A model generated the notes under the pieces. The model had not been told where the DNA came from, did not search any database, and saw nothing but the letters and a program-made list of their open reading frames with translations. From Sinorhizobium sp. A49 (GTDB lineage Bacteria; Pseudomonadota; Alphaproteobacteria; Rhizobiales; Rhizobiaceae), in NCBI RefSeq assembly GCF_002002725.1, contig NZ_MUNW01000067.1:1-64000 (forward strand): DNA of 64,000 nucleotides, in the 5' to 3' direction. Shown here piece after piece: positions 16,588 through 24,576 of the stretch. The number at the start of each line of letters is the position of its first letter. Positions within the stretch are counted from its first letter, which is position 1. The position numbers were made by a program, and so were the translations under genes.

Positions 16588-17526
16588 ATGAACGGTCCTG
16601 ACGCCGACCTGCCCCTAGATTTTGCCCGATCGCTCGTCGAGAACGCCCTCGCCGACCCCGCGAGACGCCCCATCGTCGCATCGTTCTTCGATGATCAGAC
16701 CTTCACGATCAGCCATGTGGTGCGCGATCCGCAGTCGAATGCCTGTGCCATCATGGACAGCGTACTGGACTATGATGCAGCATCCGGCCGCACCACGAAC
16801 ACCTCCGCACAGGAGCTGATCGATTACGTCAAATCGGAAGGTCTCGAAGTGCAGTGGCTGCTCGAGACCCACGCTCATGCCGACCATCTTTCTGCCGCCC
16901 CCCTTCTCCAAGCAGAACTTGGCGGTCAGCTTGCGATCGGACGGGAGATCATTCGTGTCCAGGAGGCCTTCGGTAAAATCTTCAACGAAGGCACCGAGTT
17001 CCAGCGCGACGGCAGCCAATTCGACCTGCTCTTCAACGATGGCGATCGCTTCAAGATCGGCAACCTCGATGCGACAGTCCTGCATGTTCCAGGCCATACC
17101 CCCGCCTGCCTCGCCTATATCGTCGGCGATACCGTCCTGCCCGGCGACACGCTGTTCATGCCGGATTACGGCACGGCGCGCTGCGACTTTCCTGGCGGTG
17201 ACGCCCGCCAGCTTTACCGGTCGATCCAGCGCCTCATGAAACTGCCTGACGAAGCGCGCATGTTTCTCTGCCATGATTACAAGGCGCCCGACCGCGATCA
17301 CTACGCCTGGGAGACCACCGTCGGCGCCGAACGCACCGGTAACATCCACGTTCGCGACGGTGTGAGCGAGGACGAGTTCTACAAGATGCGCACCGAGCGC
17401 GACGCAACGCTTGCCATGCCCAAGCTGATCCTGCCCTCCGTGCAGGTGAACATGCGCGCTGGCCAATTGCCGACCGCCGAGGATAACGGCGTTCAGTATC
17501 TCAAGATTCCTCTAAATACGCTGTGA
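16588..17526 (+). CDS. blh: Persulfide dioxygenase-like MBL-fold protein (ETHE1/Blh type)
   Basis: A 312-residue metallo-beta-lactamase-fold enzyme expected to oxidise glutathione persulfide to sulfite with O2. Metal ligands are visible: the THAHADH motif with His95, His97, Asp99 and His100, then His170 in VPGH, Asp187 in PGDTLF and His229 in LCHD. The ETHE1-type iron site would use His95, His170 and Asp187. It lacks the fused N-terminal DUF442 domain seen in some Blh proteins. The ATG at 16588 follows GGAGG. The stop overlaps the next gene. Confidence 0.88.
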   Translation: MNGPDADLPLDFARSLVENALADPARRPIVASFFDDQTFTISHVVRDPQSNACAIMDSVLDYDAASGRTTNTSAQELIDYVKSEGLEVQWLLETHAHADHLSAAPLLQAELGGQLAIGREIIRVQEAFGKIFNEGTEFQRDGSQFDLLFNDGDRFKIGNLDATVLHVPGHTPACLAYIVGDTVLPGDTLFMPDYGTARCDFPGGDARQLYRSIQRLMKLPDEARMFLCHDYKAPDRDHYAWETTVGAERTGNIHVRDGVSEDEFYKMRTERDATLAMPKLILPSVQVNMRAGQLPTAEDNGVQYLKIPLNTL

Positions 17527-17963
17527 CAGCAATGAACGACTTCAATATGATGTGGCCGCTGGCAGGCGGTCTTCTTATCGGCCTGTCGGCAGGTCTCTAT
17601 CTCCTGACGACCGGACGGATCGCCGGGATTTCCGGCCTTACGGCCGCTGCGATCGGCCTGACCGGCGCTGGCTTCAGCAAGCTCGGAATCGGCTTCCTGG
17701 GCGGCATTCTCGCCGGCGCGGCACTCGCTTCGGCCTTCATCCGCCAGCCCGAGGTCGTCGTCACATCATCAGCGCCACTGCTCGTCATTGCCGGCCTCCT
17801 GGTCGGTTTTGGAACGCGGCTCGGCTCGGGATGCACGAGCGGACACGGCGTCTGTGGCCTTGCGCGGCTGTCGCCGCGCTCGCTGGTCGCGACGCTGATC
17901 TTCATGACCGTCGCCGCGGCGACTGTCTTCGTCGTTCACCTTGTCACGGGAGGCCAGGCATGA
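17523..17963 (+). CDS. YeeE/YedE family membrane protein, first half-type
   Basis: A 146-residue membrane protein with about four hydrophobic segments and the conserved [22 protein letters not shown] motif (abridged: [12 protein letters not shown]), whose cysteine is implicated in thiosulfate or sulfur-species transport in the family. It starts at GTG 17523, overlapping the dioxygenase stop; an ATG at 17532 is an alternative. With the next gene it forms the split-gene form of a YeeE/YedE transporter. Confidence 0.88.
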   Translation: MTAMNDFNMMWPLAGGLLIGLSAGLYLLTTGRIAGISGLTAAAIGLTGAGFSKLGIGFLGGILAGAALASAFIRQPEVVVTSSAPLLVIAGLLVGFGTRLGSGCTSGHGVCGLARLSPRSLVATLIFMTVAAATVFVVHLVTGGQA

Positions 17964-18397
17964 TGCTTGCAAGAATCCTTGCCGCGGTCCTGTGCGGTCT
18001 TCTCTTCGGCCTGGGCCTCGTCGTCTCCGACATGATCAACCCGGCGCGCGTGCTCGCCTTTCTCGATATTGCCGGCAACTGGGATCCATCGCTCGCCTTC
18101 GTCATGGGCGGCGCCCTGCTTCCCTCCTCGATCGCCTACTGGATCCGCAAACGGCAGGCTGCGCCCGCCTTCGATGACCGGTTCCATGTTCCTGCAAACG
18201 GCCGCCCCGACGTCGCCTTGGTCGGCGGCGCTGTGCTCTTCGGTCTTGGCTGGGGGCTCGTCGGCCTCTGCCCGGGTCCGGCAATCGCCGCACTCACCAC
18301 TGGCCGTTGGCAGGTCGGCCTGTTCGTCGCAGCTATGCTCGCCGGCATGATCTTCCATCGCTTGACTTTTGGTCGCCCTTCCCCGGCGACGCAATAA
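17960..18397 (+). CDS. YeeE/YedE (DUF6691-type) membrane protein, second half-type
   Basis: A 145-residue membrane protein, [20 protein letters not shown] with [15 protein letters not shown]. The GLCPGP motif is the counterpart of the cysteine motif of the preceding protein. The start overlaps the preceding stop by ATGA after GGGAGG. The two probably form one pore for sulfur compounds, a role inferred from the family and from co-transcription with the persulfide dioxygenase. Confidence 0.88.
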   Translation: MMLARILAAVLCGLLFGLGLVVSDMINPARVLAFLDIAGNWDPSLAFVMGGALLPSSIAYWIRKRQAAPAFDDRFHVPANGRPDVALVGGAVLFGLGWGLVGLCPGPAIAALTTGRWQVGLFVAAMLAGMIFHRLTFGRPSPATQ

Positions 18398-18414
18398 TCC
18401 GGGAGGAGGAAACT

Positions 18415-18453
18415 ATGTATCACCGCCGTTTCTCCGCAGTCGGCTCTTTCTGA
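18415..18453 (+). other. Possible 12-codon mini-ORF behind a very strong ribosome site
   Basis: GGGAGGAGGAAACT is followed by ATG and 11 more codons (MYHRRFSAVGSF) before TGA. The ribosome site is stronger than that of most genes here, yet no longer frame follows. It may be a leader peptide for the downstream exporter gene or the 5' stub of a lost gene. The remaining 149 bp to the exporter start show no other feature. Confidence 0.3.
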
Positions 18454-18602
18454 AATGAGCGAACATCCCGGTCAGCGTCACGGTGGTCAGCAACGCTGCC
18501 GGCGACGTTCCACGCGCGGCCACCAGAACTCGGAAGCGCTCCCGTCTACCGGGAAAATGAAAAGTTGCCGCCTGAGCGAGCAGCCAACAGCAAGGTTTGG
18601 AC

Positions 18603-19394
18603 ATGTATCTGGAACCCATTCAATACGCGCTCGGCGCGTTTTCCGGCATGCTTGTCGGCTTCACCCTCGGCCTCTTCGGCGGCGGCGGCTCGATCCTTGC
18701 GGTACCATTGATGGTTTATGTAGTCGGCGTTCAGAACCCCCATCTCGCAATCGGGACAAGCGCATTTGCGGTTGCCGTCAATGCCTTCGCCAATCTCGTC
18801 GGGCACGCGCGCTTCGGCAACGTCAAATGGCGCTGCGCCGGGATCTACAGCGTATCGGGAATTGCCGGCGCTTTGATCGGGTCCACCGTCGGCAAGGTGG
18901 TGGACGGGGAGCACCTACTGATCCTGTTTGCCCTTCTCATGCTTGTCGTCGGCGCGCTGATGTTCAAGGGCCGAGGCGCTGAAGGAGATCCTGGCGCACA
19001 ATGTTCACGCGAGAATGCGTTGAAGGTCGTTACGTTCGGCGGACTGACCGGCATCTTTTCCGGCTTCTTTGGCATCGGCGGCGGCTTCCTGATCGTCCCC
19101 GGTTTGATCGCGTCGACAGGCATGCCGATCCTTTTCGCCATCGGCTCCTCCCTCGTCGCCGTAACCGCCTTCGGTTTGACGACAGCTTTGAACTATGCCT
19201 TCTCCGGCCTCGTCGACTGGGCTCTGGCGGCGGTCTTCATTGGTGGCGGCGTGGTTGGCGGATTTATCGGTGGTTTCGCGGCCAGGAAGCTTGCCGCCCA
19301 AAAAGGCGCGCTGAATACCTTCTTCGCGCTCCTCATCTTCATCGTCGCCGGATACATGCTCTACAGGGGCTACCTCCAGATCACCGGAACCTAA
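18603..19394 (+). CDS. TauE/SafE-family sulfite/anion exporter
   Basis: A 263-residue inner-membrane protein with two repeats of about four helices each. Each starts with a glycine-rich GxFGGGGSxLxVP or GFFGIGGGFLIVP motif, the TauE/SafE hallmark. As the last gene of the sulfide module it most likely exports sulfite made from persulfide by the dioxygenase. The ATG at 18603 follows AAGG at fair spacing; a TTG two codons earlier is less likely. Confidence 0.9.
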   Translation: MYLEPIQYALGAFSGMLVGFTLGLFGGGGSILAVPLMVYVVGVQNPHLAIGTSAFAVAVNAFANLVGHARFGNVKWRCAGIYSVSGIAGALIGSTVGKVVDGEHLLILFALLMLVVGALMFKGRGAEGDPGAQCSRENALKVVTFGGLTGIFSGFFGIGGGFLIVPGLIASTGMPILFAIGSSLVAVTAFGLTTALNYAFSGLVDWALAAVFIGGGVVGGFIGGFAARKLAAQKGALNTFFALLIFIVAGYMLYRGYLQITGT

Positions 19395-19569
19395 GGCAAG
19401 CACAGTAGCGCAGCCCGCGATCCCGGCGGCGGCGACCCAAAAAGACCTTGGCAACCGGGATCGTGACGCTAAATTCCCTGAGCAAATTTCCCCGTCAGAA
19501 GAGCCGAAGGCGCCTGTGACCGGTCAGGTTGGAATGCCTGTTCAAGCGCACATTTTCCCCGGCGAGCCG

Positions 19570-21228
19570 TCACGCTGCCTTACGCTTTCGAAACGGTCCA
19601 TGCGGGATTTCGGGTGGCGCAAAGCTCTCGGCACTGGCGCGGTCCCAGCGATCGTGCCAATCGGCCAGCTCAATTATTTCCTCTCCTGCCACGAGAAACC
19701 CTTCGGGAAGGTAGGGGTAGGCTTCATTGCCGTCGAGGAACTCGTTGTCTTTTTGCCGGAACATGAAGTGGTAGGGCATGAAGTTGCTCGGATCGTTGAG
19801 ACCGGCCGCTCCCGCAATTTCACCAAGCGCGCGCATGGTGTTGCGATGAAACCGGGCCACGCGGTCGCTCTTGTCTCCGATGTCGATCGCGCGCTGGCGT
19901 ATAGGGTCCTGGGTCGCGATGCCGACCGGACATTTGTTGGTATGGCAGGATTGCGCCTGAATGCAGCCGATCGCAAACATGAAACCGCGCGCGGCATTGC
20001 ACCAGTCAGCTCCGAGCGCCAAAGTGCGGGCGATATCGAATGCGGACACGATCTTCCCTGCGGCACCGATCCTGACCTGACTGCGGATACCGGCTCCGCG
20101 CAACGTGTTGTGAACGAAGGTGAGCCCCTCGAGCATCGGCATTCCCACACGGTTGGCAAACTCCACGGGGGCAGCGCCTGTACCACCTTCCGCGCCATCG
20201 ACAACGATGAAGTCGGGAACGATGCCCGTCTGAAGCATGGCCTTGACCATGCTCATGAATTCACGCCGGTGGCCGATGCACAATTTGAACCCGACCGGTT
20301 TGCCACCCGAAAGCTCCCTCAGCTGGCCGACGAACCGCATCAAGCCGATCGGTGTGGAAAACGTGCTGTGTGCCGCAGGCGAGGTACAATCGATCCCCAT
20401 GGCGATACCGCGGGCTTCGGCGATTTCGGATGAAATCTTCGATGCCGGCAACATACCGCCATGGCCAGGCTTGGCACCCTGACTCAGCTTGATCTCGATC
20501 ATCTTGATCTGGGGGTCCGCAGAAAGCCGGGCGAATTTCTCCGCAGAGAACTGGCCATCGTCGCCCCGGCAGCCGAAATAGCCGGACGCGACCTGATAAA
20601 TCAGATCACCGCCCCCCTGGCGGTGGTATCGGCTGATGCTGCCTTCACCGGTATCGTGGGCGAACCCACCCTTTCGCGCACCCGTATTGAGCGCCAGTAT
20701 GGCATTGGCCGACAACGCACCGAAACTCATGGCAGAGATATTGTAGAGGCTGGCATCATAGGGTTGCTCGCAAGCCGGGCCGCCGATCCGCACACGGAAA
20801 TCCGTATCGGCGATGGTGACCGGTGTCGCTGAATGGGTAAGCCAGGCATAGCCGGAGCCGTAGACATTCTCGATTGTGCCGAACGGCCGTTTGTCCTCCT
20901 CGCCTTTGGCGCGTTGGTAGACAAGGCCGCGATCCTGCCGATTGAATGGAACAGCGTCGTTATCGCTTTCGATGATATACTGGCGGATCTCCGGTCGGAT
21001 GCTTTCCAGCAGAAAGCGCAGGTGCCCGACGACCGGATAGTTGCGCAAGATCGCATGTCGATGCTGGCGCAGATCGCAAATGCCGAGAACGAACAATACG
21101 CCGCAGACTGCAGCAACAACGAACAGCCAGCCGGTGTACAATATGGCGGCGCCAAGAGAGGCGAATGCAGCCACTCCGACACAACAGAACACAGCATAGC
21201 GCTGATTGGAAATGAGAGCCTTTACCAT
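19570..21228 (-). CDS. FMN-binding glutamate-synthase-like (GltB2-type) membrane-anchored protein
   Basis: A 552-residue protein with two N-terminal transmembrane helices (residues about 10-55) followed by a glutamate-synthase central/FMN domain. Visible blocks include YNISAMSFGALSANAI, the SQGAKPGHGG loop, VVDGAEGGTGAAP and the 3Fe-4S-type cysteine motif CIQAQSCHTNKCPVGIA. It lacks glutaminase and NADPH domains, as usual for this stand-alone group, whose reaction is not settled. The start at 21228 (MVKALISNQR) places the membrane helices at the N-terminus. Convergent with the exporter gene, 175 bp apart. Confidence 0.88.
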   Translation of the reverse strand: MVKALISNQRYAVFCCVGVAAFASLGAAILYTGWLFVVAAVCGVLFVLGICDLRQHRHAILRNYPVVGHLRFLLESIRPEIRQYIIESDNDAVPFNRQDRGLVYQRAKGEEDKRPFGTIENVYGSGYAWLTHSATPVTIADTDFRVRIGGPACEQPYDASLYNISAMSFGALSANAILALNTGARKGGFAHDTGEGSISRYHRQGGGDLIYQVASGYFGCRGDDGQFSAEKFARLSADPQIKMIEIKLSQGAKPGHGGMLPASKISSEIAEARGIAMGIDCTSPAAHSTFSTPIGLMRFVGQLRELSGGKPVGFKLCIGHRREFMSMVKAMLQTGIVPDFIVVDGAEGGTGAAPVEFANRVGMPMLEGLTFVHNTLRGAGIRSQVRIGAAGKIVSAFDIARTLALGADWCNAARGFMFAIGCIQAQSCHTNKCPVGIATQDPIRQRAIDIGDKSDRVARFHRNTMRALGEIAGAAGLNDPSNFMPYHFMFRQKDNEFLDGNEAYPYLPEGFLVAGEEIIELADWHDRWDRASAESFAPPEIPHGPFRKRKAA

Positions 21229-21392
21229 TGTTATCCGGTCCCAAAAAAGATCATGGCTATCGAGGGAGAAGCCGCGGTTCGAGAAGTTCGCCAGGTAGCG
21301 AACGACACGACCTCTCCCAATATCCATTCTTTGGTAACCGAATGTTTATGGGACGATAAATGAGGCCGGTCGCTCGCCGCTGTCTCAGGTGC

Positions 21393-21599
21393 TTAGAAGC
21401 TTGCGCCTTCCAGTTTCGCCATCAAAGCATCACGATCATCGATGGATTTCAGCCGCACCGTCAGAGCTGTGCTTTTGACGGGTACCTGAGGCGGGAGAGA
21501 GACGGCGACGCCCGGCAGGTTCTGAGCCGCCCAATCCTTGAAGCGGGGCAGTTTGTTCGGGCCACTGATGGGAAAGGTGTGGCTATACTTGAAGCTCAT
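21393..21599 (-). CDS. Small hypothetical protein (68 aa)
   Basis: MSFKYSHTFPISGPNKLPRF begins a 68-residue protein with the pattern of a small alpha/beta fold (VAVSLPPQVPVKSTALTVRL then a helix DDRDALMAKLEG). I do not recognise the family. The frame to 21671 is open but has no better start. It stands alone upstream of the glutamate-synthase-like gene. Confidence 0.45.
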   Translation of the reverse strand: MSFKYSHTFPISGPNKLPRFKDWAAQNLPGVAVSLPPQVPVKSTALTVRLKSIDDRDALMAKLEGASF

Positions 21600-21824
21600 T
21601 GCTGGCTCTTTTCTGACAATAGGCAGCGGGCCCGACGCAAGAACGCATCCGGCGTGACCCGCAAGTTTCAATTTCGGAGTGGGGACAAAATCCTGGCGCC
21701 ACGCTTGCCATCGCAGTCAGTGGCGCCAGGCGGTCAGCGTTCGGCGCTGACAATGCGAAAAGGAAGGATAAGGAACCGCTGACGAAAGCGGGCGACGAAA
21801 ACAGTCGAAACCATCGACGCTACC

Positions 21825-22361
21825 TCACTCCGCGCAAGACTGCGCTTCGCTGGATAGGCGATCCCACCCCGCGAAACCGACGGACTGCTTGAGGCGATCC
21901 GGCTTGGCCTCGAGTGCCCTCACAAATTCGGCGAGTTCCGCATCGTCAAGTTTGTCCGCCGCCTCGCCGAGGGAAAACCAGCGCCGCTGCCTTTGCCCCT
22001 TTTCGCGCCAGTGGCTCAACGTTCCGCGCACTTTCATGCCGAACACGGTAACTCGGCAGCGGGCTTCCAAGCCACTGTCCAGTGCCTTCATGTACCGATA
22101 CTCGGTTACCGGGGCGGGACAAATCTCACCAAAGATGCCGGCCTCCTCAAATGCCTCTCGCGATGCCGCAACAAGGAGATCGCGACCCTTCATCGGCCAT
22201 CCCTTGGGCACGATCCAGCGGCCACGCCTGCGCGACGTGATCAGCAATACCTTCGGCTCGCCGTCGCGACGAATGCGCCAGGGAAGTACCCCGACCTGCT
22301 GCAATTCGTCCATGGCGTTGACTTCGGAGACTTGATCGTCAATTTTCGCCGCAGCGTTCAT
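21825..22361 (-). CDS. Nudix hydrolase (DIPP-like)
   Basis: A 178-residue cytosolic hydrolase of nucleoside- or inositol-diphosphate-linked substrates. The Nudix helix is KGWPMKGRDLLVAASREAFEEAGI: the REAFEEAG part is canonical, but the first Glu of Gx5Ex7REUxEExGU is Arg, a variation seen in diphosphoinositol-polyphosphate phosphohydrolase-like members. The preceding RGRWIVPKGWP block also fits that group. The ATG at 22361 follows a GGGGCGAGG stretch. Confidence 0.88.
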   Translation of the reverse strand: MNAAAKIDDQVSEVNAMDELQQVGVLPWRIRRDGEPKVLLITSRRRGRWIVPKGWPMKGRDLLVAASREAFEEAGIFGEICPAPVTEYRYMKALDSGLEARCRVTVFGMKVRGTLSHWREKGQRQRRWFSLGEAADKLDDAELAEFVRALEAKPDRLKQSVGFAGWDRLSSEAQSCAE

Positions 22362-23051
22362 TGCCTCGCCCCTTTGCCAACCACTCGTTGTCCTGCATGA
22401 CCGCGCAACAAGCCAGAACGAAGAGAAGCGGCGGCGATGTGGATTGGCGTTTCGCACAAGGGCGAACGGTTGGTCTCGCACGACAGGCGGCGGTCATAGG
22501 TGAGGCAGATCGTCCCGGATCTCAAGAGAAGCATGGGCACACTCCATCGATGCGTCGCATATGCGACGCGAAATGAACCGCACTGTTCAATAGTGGGTTC
22601 CCGGAGCGGCGAGATCTGTGGCGGCGTTACAGGTTCAAGGCTGCCAGCTCCGGGTCAGGGAGCGCGCTTGATCGCAGAGCCTCGAAATTTTTACGAACGT
22701 TTCCATGCACATGTTATTGATTTGGCCATTGAATACGGCAATTTCAAGAAGCACGGTTCTATCGCGATCTCGATACTGAGGAGAGGTCGTCGGTTGTGGC
22801 GTAAGCATTGAGAGAATGGTCCCGCAGGACCTTCGCCTGGGCGGCCCATTATGACGGCAAGCGTGCCAAGTTTGCCGCGCCGCCGCTCGCGGAGGTTAGT
22901 CTTCACCTCGATCAGGCGGCGGCGGTCGGTCCGCGACTTGCCCGTCTGTGAGCCACGGGCCAGGCGTTGCGTGACCACCAACCCTGGTGCCGCGCGTTTC
23001 GTCGGGGGCGCCACATCGCAATCCTGGAGGGGCATCGACTTTTCCCCCTGA
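22362..23051. other. Long stretch without a supportable gene
   Basis: Frames exist on both strands (for example minus 22691-23293) but their translations are Arg/Ser-rich and motif-free. A perfect 18-bp palindrome lies at 22552-22569. The right end borders the xdhC 3' end. It may be a boundary between the housekeeping-like genes and the catabolic island. Confidence 0.4.
22552..22569. repeat. Perfect 18-bp palindrome
   Basis: GCGTCGCATATGCGACGC has two 9-bp arms with no spacer, 190 bp upstream of the Nudix gene start. The form fits a dimeric DNA-binding protein site. No second copy was seen. Confidence 0.5.
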
Positions 23052-23984
23052 TTACTCAGACGCAACGCGCGATTTCGCAACATCGGCAACGACCGAAAGG
23101 GCAAGCGAATTCGCATCCCTTGCCTTGTCGAAGATTCCGATCGGAGCCTTGATGCGGGCAAGGTCGGCCTCGACGTAACCGCGCTGCAGTAGGACCGCAC
23201 AGCGCTTGGCATGGGTGCGCCGGCTTCCGAGCGCTCCGATGTAAAAGACTGGCGATGCCAGGGCACGCTCGAGCAATGCCAACTCCCGGTCAATATCGTG
23301 GAACAGGAGTGCGACGGCGGTGTCCCCGTCCAGTTGATCCTGCCGAGGCACCTGACCCCGCTCAGCGGCTATGATTTCGTAGCCGGATGCGGCTGCGACG
23401 CGTGCCACGGCGTCAGCTTCCATGGGCGTCCCGGCGACGAGAAGCCTCTGCCGTGGGCGGTAGGCGCGCACGAAGCAATCCCCTTCCCAACCGGTCGCTC
23501 GCTCACCCGGCTCCAAGACCAGCGTCCGTTCGCGTGGATGGTAGCGCAGGCAAACGGGCGTGCGGCGCTCTAAGGCCGCAAGCGTTCGGCGCAGAACACG
23601 GGCGTCGCGAATGACGTGGATCGCGAGCGTGATCCCACCGCCGCAGGGCAGAACGATGTCGAGGAAGGGCGAACCTGCGCCGAGCCGAAGATTTCGGTCC
23701 ATGTCATTTTGCAGCGCGATCACGGCTTCAGCCGCGACCGCTGCTTCGGTGCAGCCGCCGGAAACAAACCCGCAATAGAGGCCGTCGTGCCGCGCCACCA
23801 TTTGCGCTCCGATGGCACGCGCCGCGCCGCCGTGGATTTGAACGAGCGTAACCAGGGCGGCCGCGTAGCCGTCCTCAACTGACTTTGCGGCAAAGCGCAG
23901 GATGTCGATCGCATCGTCCGAGAGGAAGGCGGCGCGGGGGGCTTGCGCAATTGTCTCCAGGTCGGGAGCAATGCGGCCAGTCAT
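23052..23984 (-). CDS. xdhC: XdhC/CoxF-family maturation factor for molybdenum hydroxylases
   Basis: A 310-residue cytosolic protein that in this family binds, sulfurates and inserts molybdenum cofactor into xanthine-dehydrogenase-type enzymes. Visible blocks are the N-terminal XdhC domain with FVSGGCTEAAVAAEA and a Rossmann-like C-terminal domain with FYIGALGSRRTHAKR. It starts at 23984, one base after the ubiX-like stop, so it is the last gene of the amidohydrolase/UbiD unit. Its client is presumably the molybdenum hydroxylase at 29431-33076, which ties the two units together. Confidence 0.88.
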   Translation of the reverse strand: MTGRIAPDLETIAQAPRAAFLSDDAIDILRFAAKSVEDGYAAALVTLVQIHGGAARAIGAQMVARHDGLYCGFVSGGCTEAAVAAEAVIALQNDMDRNLRLGAGSPFLDIVLPCGGGITLAIHVIRDARVLRRTLAALERRTPVCLRYHPRERTLVLEPGERATGWEGDCFVRAYRPRQRLLVAGTPMEADAVARVAAASGYEIIAAERGQVPRQDQLDGDTAVALLFHDIDRELALLERALASPVFYIGALGSRRTHAKRCAVLLQRGYVEADLARIKAPIGIFDKARDANSLALSVVADVAKSRVASE

Positions 23985-23985
23985 G

Positions 23986-24573
23986 CTACTCGGCCCCTGC
24001 CTGCGTTCCCTGCCAGCGCCGAACGATGCCAGGGTCGAGGTCGAAGAGGTCGAGCACACGGCCAACCGTGTGGTCGACCATCTCGCCGAGACTTTGGGGC
24101 TTGGCGTAGAAAGCAGGCACCGGCGGATATATGATGCCGCCCATCTCCGTGACCTGCGCCATGTTACGGATGTGGCCGAGATGGAGCGGCGTCTCGCGCA
24201 ACATCAGCACGAGGCGGCGGCGCTCCTTCAGCACCACGTCGGCGGCGCGAGAGAGAAGGTTGTCGGTCGTGCCGGTCGCGATCTCTGCCAGGGTCTTTAC
24301 CGAACAGGGCGCGACGATCATGCCGAGCGTCTTGTAGGAGCCGGAGGAACAGACCGCCCCGATATCCTTGTTCGAATGGGTGGTCGTGGCGAGCGCCTCA
24401 AGATCCTGCTTGGTAAAATCTGCCTCGGCCGCAAGCGTGATGCAGGCCGCGCGCGACATGATCAAGTGCGTCTCGATGTCGAAGTCGCGCAGCACTTCGA
24501 GGATGCGCTTGCCGTAGATCACGCCTGAAGCGCCCGAAATACCGACGATCATGCGTCTGGGCCGCGTCGTCAT
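23986..24573 (-). CDS. UbiX-like flavin prenyltransferase
   Basis: A 195-residue enzyme that prenylates FMN to make prenylated FMN, the cofactor of UbiD decarboxylases. It starts MTTRPRRMIVGISGASGVIYG (the FMN-site GISGASG motif) and contains SSGSYKTLGMIVAPCS and the LRETPLHLGHIRNM block that binds the prenyl phosphate. It lies 3 bp downstream of the ubiD-like gene, so cofactor supply and decarboxylase are co-expressed. Confidence 0.93.
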   Translation of the reverse strand: MTTRPRRMIVGISGASGVIYGKRILEVLRDFDIETHLIMSRAACITLAAEADFTKQDLEALATTTHSNKDIGAVCSSGSYKTLGMIVAPCSVKTLAEIATGTTDNLLSRAADVVLKERRRLVLMLRETPLHLGHIRNMAQVTEMGGIIYPPVPAFYAKPQSLGEMVDHTVGRVLDLFDLDPGIVRRWQGTQAGAE

Positions 24574-24576
24574 TGC

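Noticed and set aside
22691-23293. 200-codon minus-strand frame
   Set aside because: Overlaps the 3' part of xdhC in another frame, Arg/Ser-rich, no recognisable domain.
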